A stretch of DNA of 64,000 nucleotides from Meghimatium bilineatum (GCA_034231615.1 CM067319.1:8046391-8110390); one strand, 5' to 3'; positions 1 through 10,046 are shown, counted from the stretch's first letter. Notes: generated by a model from the sequence alone, not told the origin. Numbers and translations are program-made.

Positions 1-559
1 ATCTGTACGAGTAACAGAACAGCCAAGTTTATATAAGAAAAAGAACTTCAGATATATGCATGTAACAAGCGAACAAAAGAAGAAGAAGAAATATCGGCCG
101 AATGTAATGAAAGCTTGTTATCTGAGCAACAAATAGTTTGCAAATCAAGCACTGTGTATTTTTTAATGAATGTACTGACGCGTTAGAAGCAAAATCTCTA
201 TGCTATGCCCCATAACACATGAGGTTAAAGAGGAGGGTAAACAAAGGCTTACACTGCCACCCACCCACATCTCCCACCAAAATTTTTTATTTTTATAAAC
301 TGTTCTCAATGAAAGAGCTAGTCCGAGGTCCTGGGAATTTTCCAACGCAGCTCCCAGTGAATGTAGTTATTTATCAGATTACTGCTATATACGAGAATTA
401 GAAAGAGAAACACTGTAACAATGCACAACCTGTTTCTGTGTCTGTCCTTGAAATCCTCAGCAAAGAAAAGCGTACCTATTACATGTACACTTCTACCTAT
501 TTCCGTTAATTTTTAAATTTTCTGTGTGTGTTATGACAGACCTCGCATTTCCAAGTTTC
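1..559. other. No recognisable gene
   Basis: No protein family, RNA gene or clear repeat is recognised here. A short (GAA)n run at about 77-92, preceded by GCGAACAAA, resembles the tail of the local SINE families, but the rest of a SINE body is not visible. Open frames are at most about 60 codons. Confidence 0.5.
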
Positions 560-599
560 GGGTTGTTTACCGAGACTAACGTTTTATCTTGACCGCAAA

Positions 600-695
600 T
601 TATGGAGCAGACTGCCATCCAGCAGCCACAAATTGTCATTGATGGTAATGAGCTAGAGATTGCTGATCACTTTACATTTCTAGGTTTCCATTCTT
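600..695 (+). mobile_element. LINE reverse transcriptase C-terminal fragment
   Basis: One frame reads about 30 residues containing IVIDGNELEIADHFTFLG. This is the pattern seen just after the RT palm in RTE-like LINEs, where a hydrophobic strand precedes the Y/F-LG motif. The frame closes shortly after the LG. It is a small, isolated, 5'- and 3'-truncated remnant with no expected function. Confidence 0.6.
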
Positions 696-811
696 CAATA
701 AATTATCCCTTCTTCTTATAGTCAACGATGTGGGATGTCAGCTATATTTTTTCTTTCCACAGAATTCTATTTCGTATGCTGTCAATCATTTCCGAAACGG
801 ATCTTCTCCCA

Positions 812-980
812 AAGTAATTTTTTTGGAAAGTCCCGAAGATCACACAATCAACACCTGACCGGAACTATGAGTCTACATACACTGGGATGGCTGCTGGAGC
901 GGAGGGCGGAACATTTATGGGAATGTCCCTCGTGCTGTGAAGCCATTTTCTAATCATGAATCAAGAATCAAGAATCGAGA
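812..980 (+). mobile_element. 169 bp SINE-like insertion with 11 bp TSD
   Basis: The segment is flanked by perfect copies of ATCTTCTCCCA (801-811 and 981-991). The flanking LINE sequence would be continuous without it. It ends in a run of AATCAAG/AATCA repeats, as expected for a SINE tail. I see no clear A or B box and no similarity to SINE-A or SINE-B, so it is a different short retroposed element of unknown origin. Confidence 0.65.
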
Positions 981-1035
981 ATCTTCTCCCATGTCACAAT
1001 GCTAATTTGTCAAGCATCTTCCTCTATCCCTCTTG

Positions 1036-1815
1036 CTCATGACGTGTCTGTTGCTACAATGTTCCATCTTTTCTCTTCTCATGACGTGTCTGTTGCTACA
1101 ATGTTCCATCTTTTCTCTTCTCATGACGTGTCTGTTGCTACAATGTTCCATCTTTTCTCTTCTCATGACGTGTCTGTTGCTACAATGTTCCATCTTTTCT
1201 CTTCTCATGACGTGTCTGTTGCTACAATGTTCCATCTTTTCTCTTCTCATGATGTGTCTGTTGCTACAATGTTCCATCTTTTCTCTTCTCATGACGTGTC
1301 TGTTGCTACAATGTTCCATCTTTTCTCTTCTCATGACGTGTCTGTTGCTACAATGTGTTCCATCTTTTCTCTTCTCATGACGTGTCTGTTGCTACAATGT
1401 GTTCCATCTTTTCTCTTCTCATGACGTGTCTGTTGCTACAATGTGTTCCATCTTTTCTCTTCTCATGACGTGTCTGTTGCTACAATGTGTTCCATCTTTT
1501 CTCTTCTCATGACGTGTCTGTTGCTACAATGTGTTCCATCTTTTCTCTTCTCATGACGTGTCTGTTGCTACAATGTGTTCCATCTTTTCTCTTCTCATGA
1601 CGTGTCTGTTGCTACAATGTGTTCCATCTTTTCTCTTCTCATGACGTGTCTGTTGCTACAATGTGTTCCATCTTTTCTCTTCTCATGACGTGTCTGTTGC
1701 TACAATGTGTTCCATCTTTTCTCTTCTCATGACGTGTCTGTTGCTACAATGTGTTCCATCTTTTCTCTTCTCATGACGTGTCTGTTGCTACAATGTGTTC
1801 CATCTTTTCTCTTCT
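1036..1815. repeat. 42/44 bp minisatellite grown inside R1 LINE
   Basis: Units share TCATGACGTGTCTGTTGCTA. The left seven or so units are 42 bp; the rest, about ten, are 44 bp because ACAATGTTCC became ACAATGTGTTCC. On the minus strand the 42 bp unit encodes MRREKMEHCSNRHV, part of the LINE protein whose remainder flanks the array. The 42 bp part stays open in several frames, but this is not a gene. Confidence 0.92.
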
Positions 1816-1936
1816 CATGATGTGACCAAAAATGTGGAATGTCTGCTTCTGGTCCGGTTAAGCAGCTCTCTCTTTGAATTAACTTCTTTCAAAAAATCTT
1901 CCTTACGCATTTTATCTGTCCACATAATAGTGACAT

Positions 1937-2330
1937 GTGAGATGAAATGTTTGAGGAAAGCTGCCGGGCTTGACAGATTGCGAAATGAATATATCAGGGA
2001 AAGAATAGGTATACTATCTTATACAGATTACATAAAGAGAGAACAGATCAAGTGGTTTGACCACATTATGAAAATGCATCACGAAAAGTTGCCCGTACAA
2101 GCATATAACCAAATTAGATCAGGGTACAAAGCCAGAGGAAGACCACGGAAAAGATAGAAAACGTCAGGGACATCCTGTACAGACACGGTCATAGCACGGC
2201 TGAGGCCACACATCTGGCTTTAGAACGCAAGCTCGAGCTCCAATCATCCCTACGCTTAACGTCAAGAGTGGATCACAAACCACCTGGGGAAAGACAACAG
2301 ACAATAGACAATCTGTCCATTACTTTCTGC
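1937..2330 (+). mobile_element. R3 LINE C-terminal fragment
   Basis: The plus strand reads a LINE C-terminal domain: RERIGILSYTDYIKREQ, then IKWFDHIMKMHHEKLPVQAY and ARGRPRKR before a stop. The downstream stretch (VIARLRPHIWL, then a piece with HLGKDNRQ) matches, with stops, the minus-strand copy at 8726-9021. It abuts the R1 fragment on the left and SINE-A on the right, and is 5'-truncated and decayed. The GRPRKR-type ending is typical of RTE/CR1-like LINEs; exact clade not determined. Confidence 0.65.
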
Positions 2331-2429
2331 CTATAAATTATCCCTGGTTCAAGAAGTCATCAGGAATGGCAAGGCATCTATAACAATGGACAGACGAATA
2401 CACATTGCCTGGGGTATCAGAAAACTAAC

Positions 2430-2713
2430 CGCCCGTGTGTTGCCGGTTCCCGAAAGGGAAGCACAGAATAGCAACACTGTTTACCTTCGTTGCATGTCGT
2501 AAAAGGTGACTAAGGAGGTTATGGGATGGAGTTAGCTGTCCCATCCCATATAGGGTCACTGACCCAAAGCCATGCTGAAGTCAGATGTGTCAGGTTGAAA
2601 GGCGCACATATCGCAGCAATGATATAAACCATAACACAACTCATTCTGATCTCCGGACTACATCCTGCTAATCTGCAGGAGTTTGAGAACGAACGCAGAA
2701 GAAGAAGAAGAAA
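2430..2713 (+). mobile_element. SINE-A, near full length
   Basis: A complete member of the commonest family in the window: 5' CGCCCGTGTGTTGCCGG, then CCCGAAAGGG, a GTCGTAAAAGG(T)GAC hairpin, GGGATGG...CCATCCC, AGGGTCACTGACCC, GACTACATCCTGCTAATCTG, and the tail GAACGCAGAAGAAGAAGAAG. About 284 bp. No tRNA-type B box is seen. It has no coding capacity; frames reading RRLRRLWDG-like peptides are incidental and recur wherever the repeat occurs. Confidence 0.85.
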
Positions 2714-2770
2714 CGGGCCTGTAATTTCATCCATCGATCAAGTGATTGATTGATACTCGTAACTCCATCT

Positions 2771-3696
2771 CCCGCGTGTTGATGGGTCCCGAAAAGGAGC
2801 AAAGAATATCTACCATGAATATCCTAAGAGACGACTAAAGACGGCTTAAGAGTTATGGTTGGCTGCACATGGTTCAAATTATCAAGAAGTAATGCTGAAA
2901 TCTTACATCATCATCATCAAGTGCCGTCTTCGCAACGAAGGTTGGCTGCAACGTATCTCCAACATCTCCTGTCTCTTGTCTTGGTGGTACACTCTGCTAG
3001 ACTGTAACCTGTCCATCGTGTAATGTTACTCTCCCACTTGTATCTCTGCCTACCTCTTGCTCGCTTCCCTTTGACTTTACCCTCAAGTAAGGTCTTCAAT
3101 AGGGTGTCATGTCTTTTAATGTGTCCAAAGTATTTTATTTGCCTGATCTTTATTTCTCTTAGTAGTTCTTTCTTCATATTAAGTGTTTTTAGCACCTCTT
3201 TATTTGTTTTCTTCTCTTTACATGATGTTCTCCCTATTCTTCTATATACCCACATCTCAAAGGCATCAATTTAGTCTTCTAATTGTTTATTTAGTGTCCA
3301 TGTTTCTGAGCCATACATTAATATGGAATAGATGTAGCATTTTATAATTCTCATTTTTAACTTGTTTGTAATTTGTTTAGATATTAATAATTTCCTCATG
3401 TCATTGACGGTACTTTTAGCCATTCCTATTCTCCTTTTAACTTCTGTTTCACATCTGCCATCATTTGTGACTATGTGTCCAAGATATTGATAATGTTTTA
3501 CTTGTTGTAGTTTCTCTCCCTGTATGTTTGTTTACCTCCTGTTCTTCTGTGTCTTTGCTGATTATCAAGGTTTTATCGTGGAAATCTTACATATCATCAG
3601 ACATCAGCAAAACTCAGACATCGCAGCTAAACTGTAAACTATGACACAAAACATTCCATTCTCTTAACTACATCCTGCTAATTAGCAGGATTTTGA

Positions 3697-3700
<4 letters not shown>
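2771..3700 (+). mobile_element. SINE-A copy split by an R2 LINE
   Basis: The 5' part (2771-2908: CCCGCGTGTTGATGGGTCCCGAAAAGG onward) and the 3' part (3581-3700: CATCGCAGCTAAACTGTAAAC through GACTACATCC-like sequence to GCAGGATTTTGAGAA) belong to one diverged SINE-A. They are separated by the minus-strand R2 LINE. The tail has been replaced by or merged into the following (AT)n tract. Confidence 0.7.
2909..3580 (-). mobile_element. 5'-truncated R2 (RTE-like) LINE with 12 bp TSD
   Basis: The minus strand encodes the C-terminal 112 residues of an RTE-like LINE protein: MWVYRRIGRT, KKELLREIKIRQIKYFGHIK, LLEGKVKGKRARGRQRYKW, ending in CEDGT and a stop. The stop is followed by a (TGA)n tail (CTTGATGATGATGATG on the minus strand). 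Upstream lies decayed sequence of the ITNDGRCETEVKRRIGMAK kind. GAAATCTTACAT occurs on both sides (2897-2908 and 3581-3592), a clean TSD inside a SINE-A. A dead-on-arrival truncated insertion. Confidence 0.85.

Positions 3701-3777
<77 letters not shown>
3699..3777. repeat. (AT)n microsatellite
   Basis: An almost perfect AT dinucleotide run of about 78 bp, directly following the 3' end of a SINE-A copy. Confidence 0.98.
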
Positions 3778-3780
<3 letters not shown>

Positions 3781-4238
3781 GTTGAAAGTACCCACATAAT
3801 TACCTAAAATAAGCTGAACAGAGGCAGTACTGAATGACATATTTCTCCACCATGTATTTCATTCATTACAAGAGATTGGAATGTTCTGATCAGCTGACTC
3901 GACAATAATTAACAGCACGCGTGTGTCCTAGCAAACTGGTCTGTGCAGAAATGCCTTTGCACATTTAGCCTACACGTTAAAAATAAGTCAAATTGATCAT
4001 GTTACCAGAATCTTCTTAAGCTTCTTTGTGTTGTGTTTGTATTCTTTGTTGTGATTCCTGTGAATCAAGAACAATTTAGCTCTTATACCCCTTATCCTCT
4101 TCGAGACGTATTCTCAAGTCATTGTATACTGAGATAGGCTTCTGCATAGGAAATAAAACTCTTGTGGAACCAACCACCCCATTTCGCATAGGAAGTAAGA
4201 GCTAATTTCTTATAATTTCTGGGAATCGATACTTCATT
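3778..4238. other. No recognisable gene
   Basis: AT-rich unique-looking sequence. No RT, RNase H, SINE or tandem repeat signal is seen and there are no long open frames. Confidence 0.5.
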
Positions 4239-4368
4239 AGCGTTCATTCTCAAACTCCTCTCTTCTAGCAGGACAAAGATCCTACTAGATTTCCAGCATG
4301 TAGTTCCAGAAATACGGTGTGTCGTAGTTTTCTTTGCGCTAATGGCGCGAAACATCCGCCTTCGGTGG
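4239..4368 (-). mobile_element. SINE-B, diverged
   Basis: On the plus strand it reads GCGTTCATTCTCAAACTCC, a TAGCAGGA...TCCTACTAGATTTCC segment, GTGTGTCG, and CGCTAATGGCGCGAAACATC to CCTTCGGTGG. This is the reverse complement of SINE-B. The GAA tail side is eroded. Confidence 0.7.
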
Positions 4369-4479
4369 AAGGGGATCGATAAAACAAAAATGTGCACGGA
4401 AAAAAGGTGGAGGGGAGATGCATCCAGATAGAGTTGTTTTTCTTTAAATTCCCGAGAGGCTAACTCTCAACCCTATGTA

Positions 4480-5143
4480 GTGAGAATAGAGCAGAAGCAG
4501 TTGCACTCTATCAAGCACTGAAAGTCCTCACCAAACCAGGACTGCCAAAACCAAAGTAGATAGCCATATTCACAGATTGCAGATCCCTACTGGAATCAAT
4601 CCAGAGCAACAGAAACGAAAGCCTTCTGCACAACATCAGACATGAGCTAAGACAGATCCAAAAATCAACAGCTATTGCCCTTCAGTGGATACCATCACAC
4701 TGTGGAATCATGGGAAATGAAAAAGTGGATGCCATGTCAAAAACAGAAAGCGAAATGGAGCAACACAGACACCCACTGTCTTACGGAGAAGTAAAAACAA
4801 TAATCCACAACACATGGAAATGGAAGACAAACATGATGCAATACGTCTCCTCCAAAGATATCAACAGACCACAATATATCGCCTTAGAATAGGCCAATGC
4901 AGACTGTTGGGTCACCTTTACCTACTGAGGATCTCATACACAGATGTCCATGTGGATCCGGAACCCAGACTCTAGAAAACATACTTGAGGACTGCCCAAC
5001 ATATAAAGAGCAGAGACAGCAGACCTGGCCAGAGGATACAGACTTGAGGCAAAAGCTATGGGGCAGACGCTCTGACCTGGAGAAGACAGTGGACTTCGCC
5101 CTGACAATATAACATGACCACAGATGCTGAACGCAGAAGAAGA
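4480..5143 (+). mobile_element. I-like LINE 3' end (RNase H), frameshifted
   Basis: Reading through shifts gives an RNase H domain: ALYQALKVL, IFTDCRSLLESIQSN (catalytic Asp), ALQWIPSHCGIMGNEKVDAM (His and a second Asp), then a C-terminal zinc-knuckle-like CPCGSGTQTLENILEDCP ending LEKTVDFALTI and a stop at about 5112. The 3' UTR is very short: CATGACCACAGATGCTGAACGCAGAAGAAGAAGG. Its last 17 or so bases equal the tails of SINE-A and SINE-B, which marks this LINE as their likely enzyme source. RT is missing and several stops and shifts are present, so it is a pseudogene. Confidence 0.8.
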
Positions 5144-5144
5144 A

Positions 5145-5392
5145 GGATGTAGCCCAGAGAACGACATACGTTGTGTCATGGTTTACAGCATTACTGCGAT
5201 ACCAGCACATTTCGGCCTGAAACATCCTACTTCAGCATGGCTTTGGGTCACATTGATCTATATGAGATGGGACAGCCAACTTCATCTCATTACCTCCTTC
5301 GTTGCCTCTTACGACATACATAGAAGGTAAACATTGATGCTATTCTTTGCTCCCCTCTTGGGACCCGTCAACGCAAGGGTGTCATTAATTCG
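5145..5392 (-). mobile_element. SINE-A lacking its tail
   Basis: From GATGTAGCCCAGAGAACG through GTCATGGTTTACAGCATTAC and GGGACAGCCAACTTCATCTC to GGGACCCGTCAACGCAAGGG. The GAA tail and the CTGCAGGAG segment are missing where it meets the oppositely oriented LINE tail at about 5144. Confidence 0.75.
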
Positions 5393-5414
5393 ACGAACAT
5401 GTCCGATATAAGTC

Positions 5415-5478
5415 CATTGTTTTCTATTCATTGTTTTCTATTCATTGTTTTCTATTCATTGTTTTCTATTCATTGTTT
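5415..5478. repeat. 14 bp tandem repeat
   Basis: About 4.5 copies of CATTGTTTTCTATT, nearly perfect. Confidence 0.9.
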
Positions 5479-5544
5479 TAGAAAGATATTGTAGCTGGGT
5501 GTCGTCTCTAACTTGTATGACTTGAATTCTTCCCAACAATTATT

Positions 5545-5547
5545 TAC

Positions 5548-5581
<34 letters not shown>

Positions 5582-5724
5582 ATAATCTATCTATCTATCT
5601 ATCTATCTAATCTATCTATCTATCTATCTATCTATCTATATCTATCTATCTATCTATCTATCTATCGATCTATCTATCTATCGATCTATCGATCTATCTA
5701 TCTATCTATCTATCTCTATCTATC

Positions 5725-5805
<81 letters not shown>

Positions 5806-5807
5806 AT

Positions 5808-5862
<55 letters not shown>

Positions 5863-5915
5863 ATCTATCTATCTATCTATCCATCTAATCTAATCTAATC
5901 TATCTATCTATCTAT
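5545..5915. repeat. (TCTA)n microsatellite
   Basis: A 370 bp tetranucleotide tract of TCTA with scattered interruptions (TCGA, TCTAATCTA, TCTCTA). It keeps a frame reading YLSI repeats, which is not a protein. Confidence 0.97.
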
Positions 5916-5935
5916 ACGCTGAATCTTTTGTTTGC

Positions 5936-6040
5936 CTTGAGGCGTCAGGGGTAAAAGAGTTCTCTGGAGATGGCCTTCCTGTGTTCTGCTTGTATGCCTG
6001 TTCCTGTTGCTTTGATTTCTGTGAGTCATTCTGGGAACAA
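5936..6040 (-). mobile_element. R3 LINE 3'-end fragment
   Basis: GAGGCGTCAGGGGTAAAAG followed by AGTTCTCTGGAGATGG is the reverse complement of the 3' end of the R3 LINE found in plus orientation at 6385-6430, giving a local inverted repeat. Beyond about 6000 the match fades. Short repeats of GATTATTCCATAG follow at 6050-6095. Confidence 0.6.
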
Positions 6041-6118
6041 GATCCGAACATGATTATTCCATAGGATTATTCCATAGGATTATTCAACAGGATTATTAAA
6101 CAGGATAAACGTAAACTT

Positions 6119-6430
6119 GTGACAGCTGAAATGTCATGCTTTCTCAGAATCCTAGGAATATCGCTAAGAGACACTGTGAGGAACATCCGATCAACAACCG
6201 ACACCACCCAAATACGTCAAGAGACAACAGATCAAATGGTTTGCACACATCAGCAGACTACCATCAGACAGTATACTACAGCAAACTATGCTACAAGCGA
6301 AGGCAGACCTAGAGGCAGACCACGAAAACGATGGACCTAAGATATAAAAAAGGCCACAAAGTCCACAATATACCAAGGACACAAGTGGGTCGTCTCCAGA
6401 AAACTCTTCTACCCCTGACGCCGAAAGGAA
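6119..6430 (+). mobile_element. R3 LINE C-terminal fragment
   Basis: Fragments in shifting frames, such as SCFLRILGISLRDTVRNIR and RQQIKWFAHI-like sequence (about 6210-6260), lead to EGRPRGRPRKRWT before a stop near 6340. The 3' UTR runs to CTCTTCTACCCCTGACGCCG. It matches the R3 copies at 1937 and 8726. Decayed, no function expected. Confidence 0.65.
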
Positions 6431-6689
6431 AGAAAGGGTTTTAGGGAATGGATTCTGTGAACAGATATTTAGGTGTTGTCAGATAAACGAGTTGTAACTT
6501 GCAACCAGTGCCAGGATATTCTGAGAAGGGTTTACATATCATAAAAAAATCTACACCGGCTGACCAGAAATCGGAACCTCTGACCACTCGACCGTGACCT
6601 AGATTGCATTTTATTTTGGTTCCTTAAGTGTATCTGAACATGCGATCTAAGTAACTTTTGACCTTCAGTGACCTTCAAAATATTACATG

Positions 6690-6765
6690 ACTGTAGTGCC
6701 CTGGTCATACATGGGTCAGAGGCAATGAAAGAGCAGACATTTGTGGGCAATGATGAAGTTGATGA
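6690..6765 (+). mobile_element. RNase H motif remnant of a LINE
   Basis: One frame reads CPGHTWVRGNERADICG, matching the His/Asp motif of retrotransposon RNase H (W-x-P-G-H-x4-G-N-E-x-A-D). Stops lie on either side. The surrounding 6440-6690 shows nothing else recognisable. Confidence 0.5.
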
Positions 6766-6827
6766 CACAGCTCTGAGAATAGTAGGGCCATCATCATCAT
6801 CACCCATCGCCATGGCAACAACAGATC

Positions 6828-7362
6828 AACATCATCAAATGCCGTCTCCGCAACGAAGGTTGATGCAACAGACCTCCAACACCCTCTGTCTCTAGTTATG
6901 GTTGTGCACTCTGCTAGACTGTAACTTATCCTTCTTGTGATGTTACTCTCCCACTTGTATCTCTACCTACCTCTTGCTCGCTTCCCTTTGCCTTTACCCT
7001 CAAGTAAGGTCTTCAATATGTCTCTTAATGTGTCCAAAATATATCATTTACGATCTTTATTTCTCTTAGTAGTTCTTTCTTCATATTAAGTGTCTTTAGC
7101 ACCTCTTTATTTGTTTTCTTCTCTTTCCATGATGTTCTCCCTATTCTTCTATATACCCACATCTCAAAGGCAGCAATTTTGTCTTCTAATTGTTTAGTGT
7201 CCATGTTTCTGATCCATACATTAATATATAATAGATGTTTTATAATTTATAATAATTTTATAATAGCATTTTATAATTCTCATTTTTTACTTGTGATTTT
7301 GTTTAGATGTTACTATTTTCCTCATGTCATTGAAGGTACTTTTAGCAATTCCTATTCTCCTA
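6828..7362 (-). mobile_element. R2 LINE 3' end, decayed
   Basis: ATCATCAAATGCCGTCTCCG and CTCGCTTCCCTTTGCCTTTACC match the R2 copy at 2909-3580 over some 500 bp in the same minus orientation. Small deletions and a TATAATTTATAATAATTTTA expansion sit near 7225-7270. It ends abruptly at about 7362, where plus-strand R1 sequence starts. Confidence 0.8.
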
Positions 7363-7572
7363 TGATAAGAAGCAGACAATCTTCATTTTGTGGACACTTC
7401 ATGAGACAGGCAGGTTTGGAGAACATTGTCACAACAGGCAAAATTGAAGGCAACAGAGACAGAGGGCGACAACGTGAGAACATATTAGACAGTTTGACAA
7501 CCTGGCACGGCAGGTAAACAACAACGATCCTGATACATAATACTGTAGACAGAGAGCTGTGGAGAGCCTTTT
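7363..7572 (+). mobile_element. R1 LINE C-terminal fragment
   Basis: The plus strand reads IRSRQSSFCGHFMRQAGLEN, TTGKIEGNRDRGRQREN and ILDSLTTWHGR, then a stop and INTVDRELWRAF-like sequence. It is close to the better copy at 39586-40165 but cut on both sides: R2 in opposite orientation on the left, RT core of another LINE on the right. Confidence 0.75.
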
Positions 7573-8725
7573 AACAGAAACAACAGAATCGAAATAGAAA
7601 AGAAACCGGAAAAAATCTGTTGTAAATTTCAAAATACTAGAAAATGTTACAAAAAGAAACGAGCTAAGTAATGACACAATCATTTCTAACATTACCAAAA
7701 GAGACTGAAAACATCTCAAAAGAATATGACACTTTCAAAAATGCAATGTTGAGTAGCGTACAAAATATATGCGACAAAAGGAAATACACACAAAATACTA
7801 TTAAAAAACTGAATGGTGGAGCGATGAAATGATGAGGATTATTCAAAAGAAGAAACCGTTTCAAAACATGACTAAAATATAAACAACTAAAACACTACTT
7901 ACGATGTAGGCAAGCAAGGATTAACACTAAACGCATAATAAAGAAAGCACAAGCTAACTCCTAGAATTAAATGGGAGAACATTCAAGAGAAATCTGCAAG
8001 ACAAAACCTCGAGAATTTTTTTGAAGAATTAAATCAACAGTAAGAGATGAAAGTTAAAATCCCACCATACTTATAAATGATTTTAAAAAAATCAATGCTA
8101 TACTGAACAGCCTAGAAAGGAAAGAAAGATGGAAAGAATATTTTAAAGAGTTATACAACAGAACAACAAAGTATAATTACATTCCAACAAACCAAGACAA
8201 CGCAGAACCTGATATACTAAACCAAGAAATACAAGCAGTATTATAATCTAGCCCCAATAACAAATCACCAGGAGAAGACGGTATAAGTAACGAAGCGATA
8301 TGGGTATGCAAGAAAACGAGGGAAATGGCTAGCAAGACTATTCAAAATAGCATGGGAAGAAAGAAGAGTACCAGAAGACTGGCAAAACTCAATAATAGTA
8401 CCATTATGGAAGAAAAAGGAAACAAAAGAGAATGTGAATCATATAGAGTTATATCCCTACTAAGTCACACAGGAAAATTATATGCCAAAATATTAGACAT
8501 ACGTCTACAATACATCATAGACCCACAACTGAGCTGCTCCCAGTTTGGATTCAGGAGAGGAGTTATGTTTTACAGATGTCCTTTTTTCCTTGAGACAATT
8601 AAGTGAACAAGTACTGGAATATGATCAAGAGCTAAACACAATATTCATAGACCAGGATAAAGCATTCGATAGAGTCAATACAACTGCTTTATGGGAAACA
8701 CTAGAAAACTACGGACTCAGAGGTC
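7573..8725 (+). mobile_element. RTE-like LINE linker and RT domain, decayed
   Basis: Low-complexity A-rich coding remnants lead into RT. Visible motifs: KTEWWSDEM (about 7810), RKERWKEYFKELYNRTT (about 8115-8165), NNKSPGEDGISNEAIW (8260-8310, RT finger), WEERRVPEDWQNSIIVPLWK (about 8350-8410), and FIDQDKAFDRVNTTALWETL (8645-8700), which is RT motif A with a catalytic Asp. At least three frame breaks separate these. The element is cut at about 8726 by an oppositely oriented R3 fragment, so motifs B and C are absent. Confidence 0.8.
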
Positions 8726-9021
8726 AGTTATTGTCTATTGTCTTTCCCCAGGTGAATGATTGTTGATCGTATTCACACTTGCCGTTAATCGTAGGGGTGG
8801 GAATTAAGCTGTCGTTCCAAAACCAGATGTGTCGCCAAGGTCGCATTAGTTCATGTTTGTTCAAGGCTATCTTGATGTTTTCTATCCACCGTTTTCTTGT
8901 TGTACCTTTTGCCTTACGCCCGGATATTCTTTTGTTATATGCTCTTATTGGTATTTGGTTTGGCTTCATTCTCATTAGGTGACTGAACCATTTTACTTGC
9001 TGTCTCTCAATATGTTCTTAT
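8726..9021 (-). mobile_element. R3 LINE C-terminal fragment
   Basis: The minus strand reads RQQVKWFSHLMRMKPNQIPI, GRKAKGTTRKRWIENIKIAL, ELMRPWRHIWFWNDSLIPTP and finally FTWGKTIDNN with a stop, all in one 83-codon frame plus upstream sequence. It is the best-preserved R3 C-terminus in the window. It is bounded by plus-strand RT sequence and by SINE-A. Confidence 0.75.
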
Positions 9022-9287
9022 TTCTTCTTCTGCGTTCGTTCTCAAACTCCTGCAGATTAACAGGATGTAGTCCGGAGAATGGAATGCGTTGTGTCATGGT
9101 TTACAGCATTGCTGCGATATCTACGCCTTTCGGCGACTTTAGCATGGCTTTGGGTCACTGACCCTATATGGGATGGGACTACCAACTCCATCCCATAACC
9201 TCCATAGTCGCATTTTACGACATGCGTGGAACGTAAACAGTGTTGATATTCTTTGCTCCCCTTTCGGGCCACGGCAACACACGGGCG
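9022..9287 (-). mobile_element. SINE-A, near full length
   Basis: TTCTTCTTCTGCGTTCGTTC through GGATGTAGTCCGGAGAATGG, GGTTTACAGCATTGCTGCG and TGACCCTATATGGGATGGG to GGCAACACACGGGCG. The segment around ACGCCTTTCGGCGACTTTAG has lost the ACACATCC stretch. Its 5' end borders the 41 bp array directly. Confidence 0.85.
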
Positions 9288-9655
9288 AAACTATTTCTTT
9301 ACTTTACTTTACTTTATACACCAAAACTCAACTATTTCTTTACTTTACTTTACTTTATACACCAAAACTCAACTATTTCTTTACTTTACTTTACTTTATA
9401 CACCAACACTCAACTATTTCTTTACTTTACTTTATACACCAACACTCAACTATTTCTTTACTTTACGTTACTTTATACACCAACACTCAACTATTTCTTT
9501 ACTTTACTTTACTTTATACACCAACACTCAACTATTTCTTTACTTTACTTTATACACCAACACTCAACTATTTCTTTACTTTACTTTACTTTATACACCA
9601 ACACTCAACTATTTCTTTACTTTACTTTACTTTATACACCAACACTCAACTATAG
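9288..9655. repeat. 36/41 bp minisatellite
   Basis: Units of CTATTTCTTTACTTTACTTT plus ATACACCAACACTCAA, about nine copies. They alternate between a 41 bp form with three TTTAC blocks and a 36 bp form with two. The first two units carry CCAAAACTC instead of CCAACACTC. The array starts exactly at the 5' end of the minus-strand SINE-A. Confidence 0.93.
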
Positions 9656-9769
9656 TTTTATGACTACAAACATTTTTTTAAAGTTATCTTGGTCATTCTA
9701 CATATTTCCCAGGTTTTTTTCATTGATTTATCTGAATGGACATTCTCTGAACACCTTTCAAATAGCTAC

Positions 9770-10046
9770 CACCATTGTGTTGCCTGGTCCGAGAAGAGAG
9801 CAAAGAATAGTAACATTGTATACCTTCCTTGAATGTCGTAAGCTACGACTAAGGAGGTTATGGCATGGAGTTGGCTGTCCCATCCCATATAGGGTCAGTG
9901 ATTCAAAGCAAGCTGAAGTCAGATTTGTCAGGCCAAAAGGCGCAGATATCGCAGCAATGGTGTAAACCATGACACAACGCATTCCGTTCTCTGTACTACA
10001 TCCTGATAATTGCAGGAGTTCTGCGAACGAACGCAGAAGAAGAAGA
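9770..10046 (+). mobile_element. SINE-A with 9 bp TSD
   Basis: A full-length SINE-A, from TGTGTTGCCTGGTCCGAG to GAACGCAGAAGAAGAAG. AATAGCTAC flanks it at 9761-9769 and 10047-10055. This is direct evidence that the family moves as a unit ending in the GAA tail. Confidence 0.88.

Larger units (their letters stand above)
740..1936 (-). mobile_element. R1 (RTE-like) LINE fragment, interrupted and expanded
   Basis: The minus strand carries the C-terminal part of an RTE-like LINE protein. Near 1936-1870 it reads WTDKMRKEDFLKEVNSKRE. It then passes through FGHIMRREKMEH (about 1825-1790) and RDRGR (about 1030) to a decayed segment matching the WHGRTT...IDSTRNRRRW stretch of the related plus-strand copy at 16760-16840. 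The fragment has two lesions. A 42/44 bp segment around HIMRREKMEH has been amplified (1036-1815), and a 169 bp element has inserted at 812-980. The order and orientation of the pieces show this was one LINE copy. It is a pseudogene. Confidence 0.75.

Noticed and set aside
999-1424. Overlapping frames of 110-140 codons on both strands with a 14-residue repeat
   Set aside because: By-product of the 42 bp minisatellite; the minus-strand reading reflects the LINE it came from.
5513-5863. Possible CRISPR-like or regular array at the TCTA tract and other tandem repeats
   Set aside because: No unique spacers; these are simple microsatellites or minisatellites in eukaryotic DNA.
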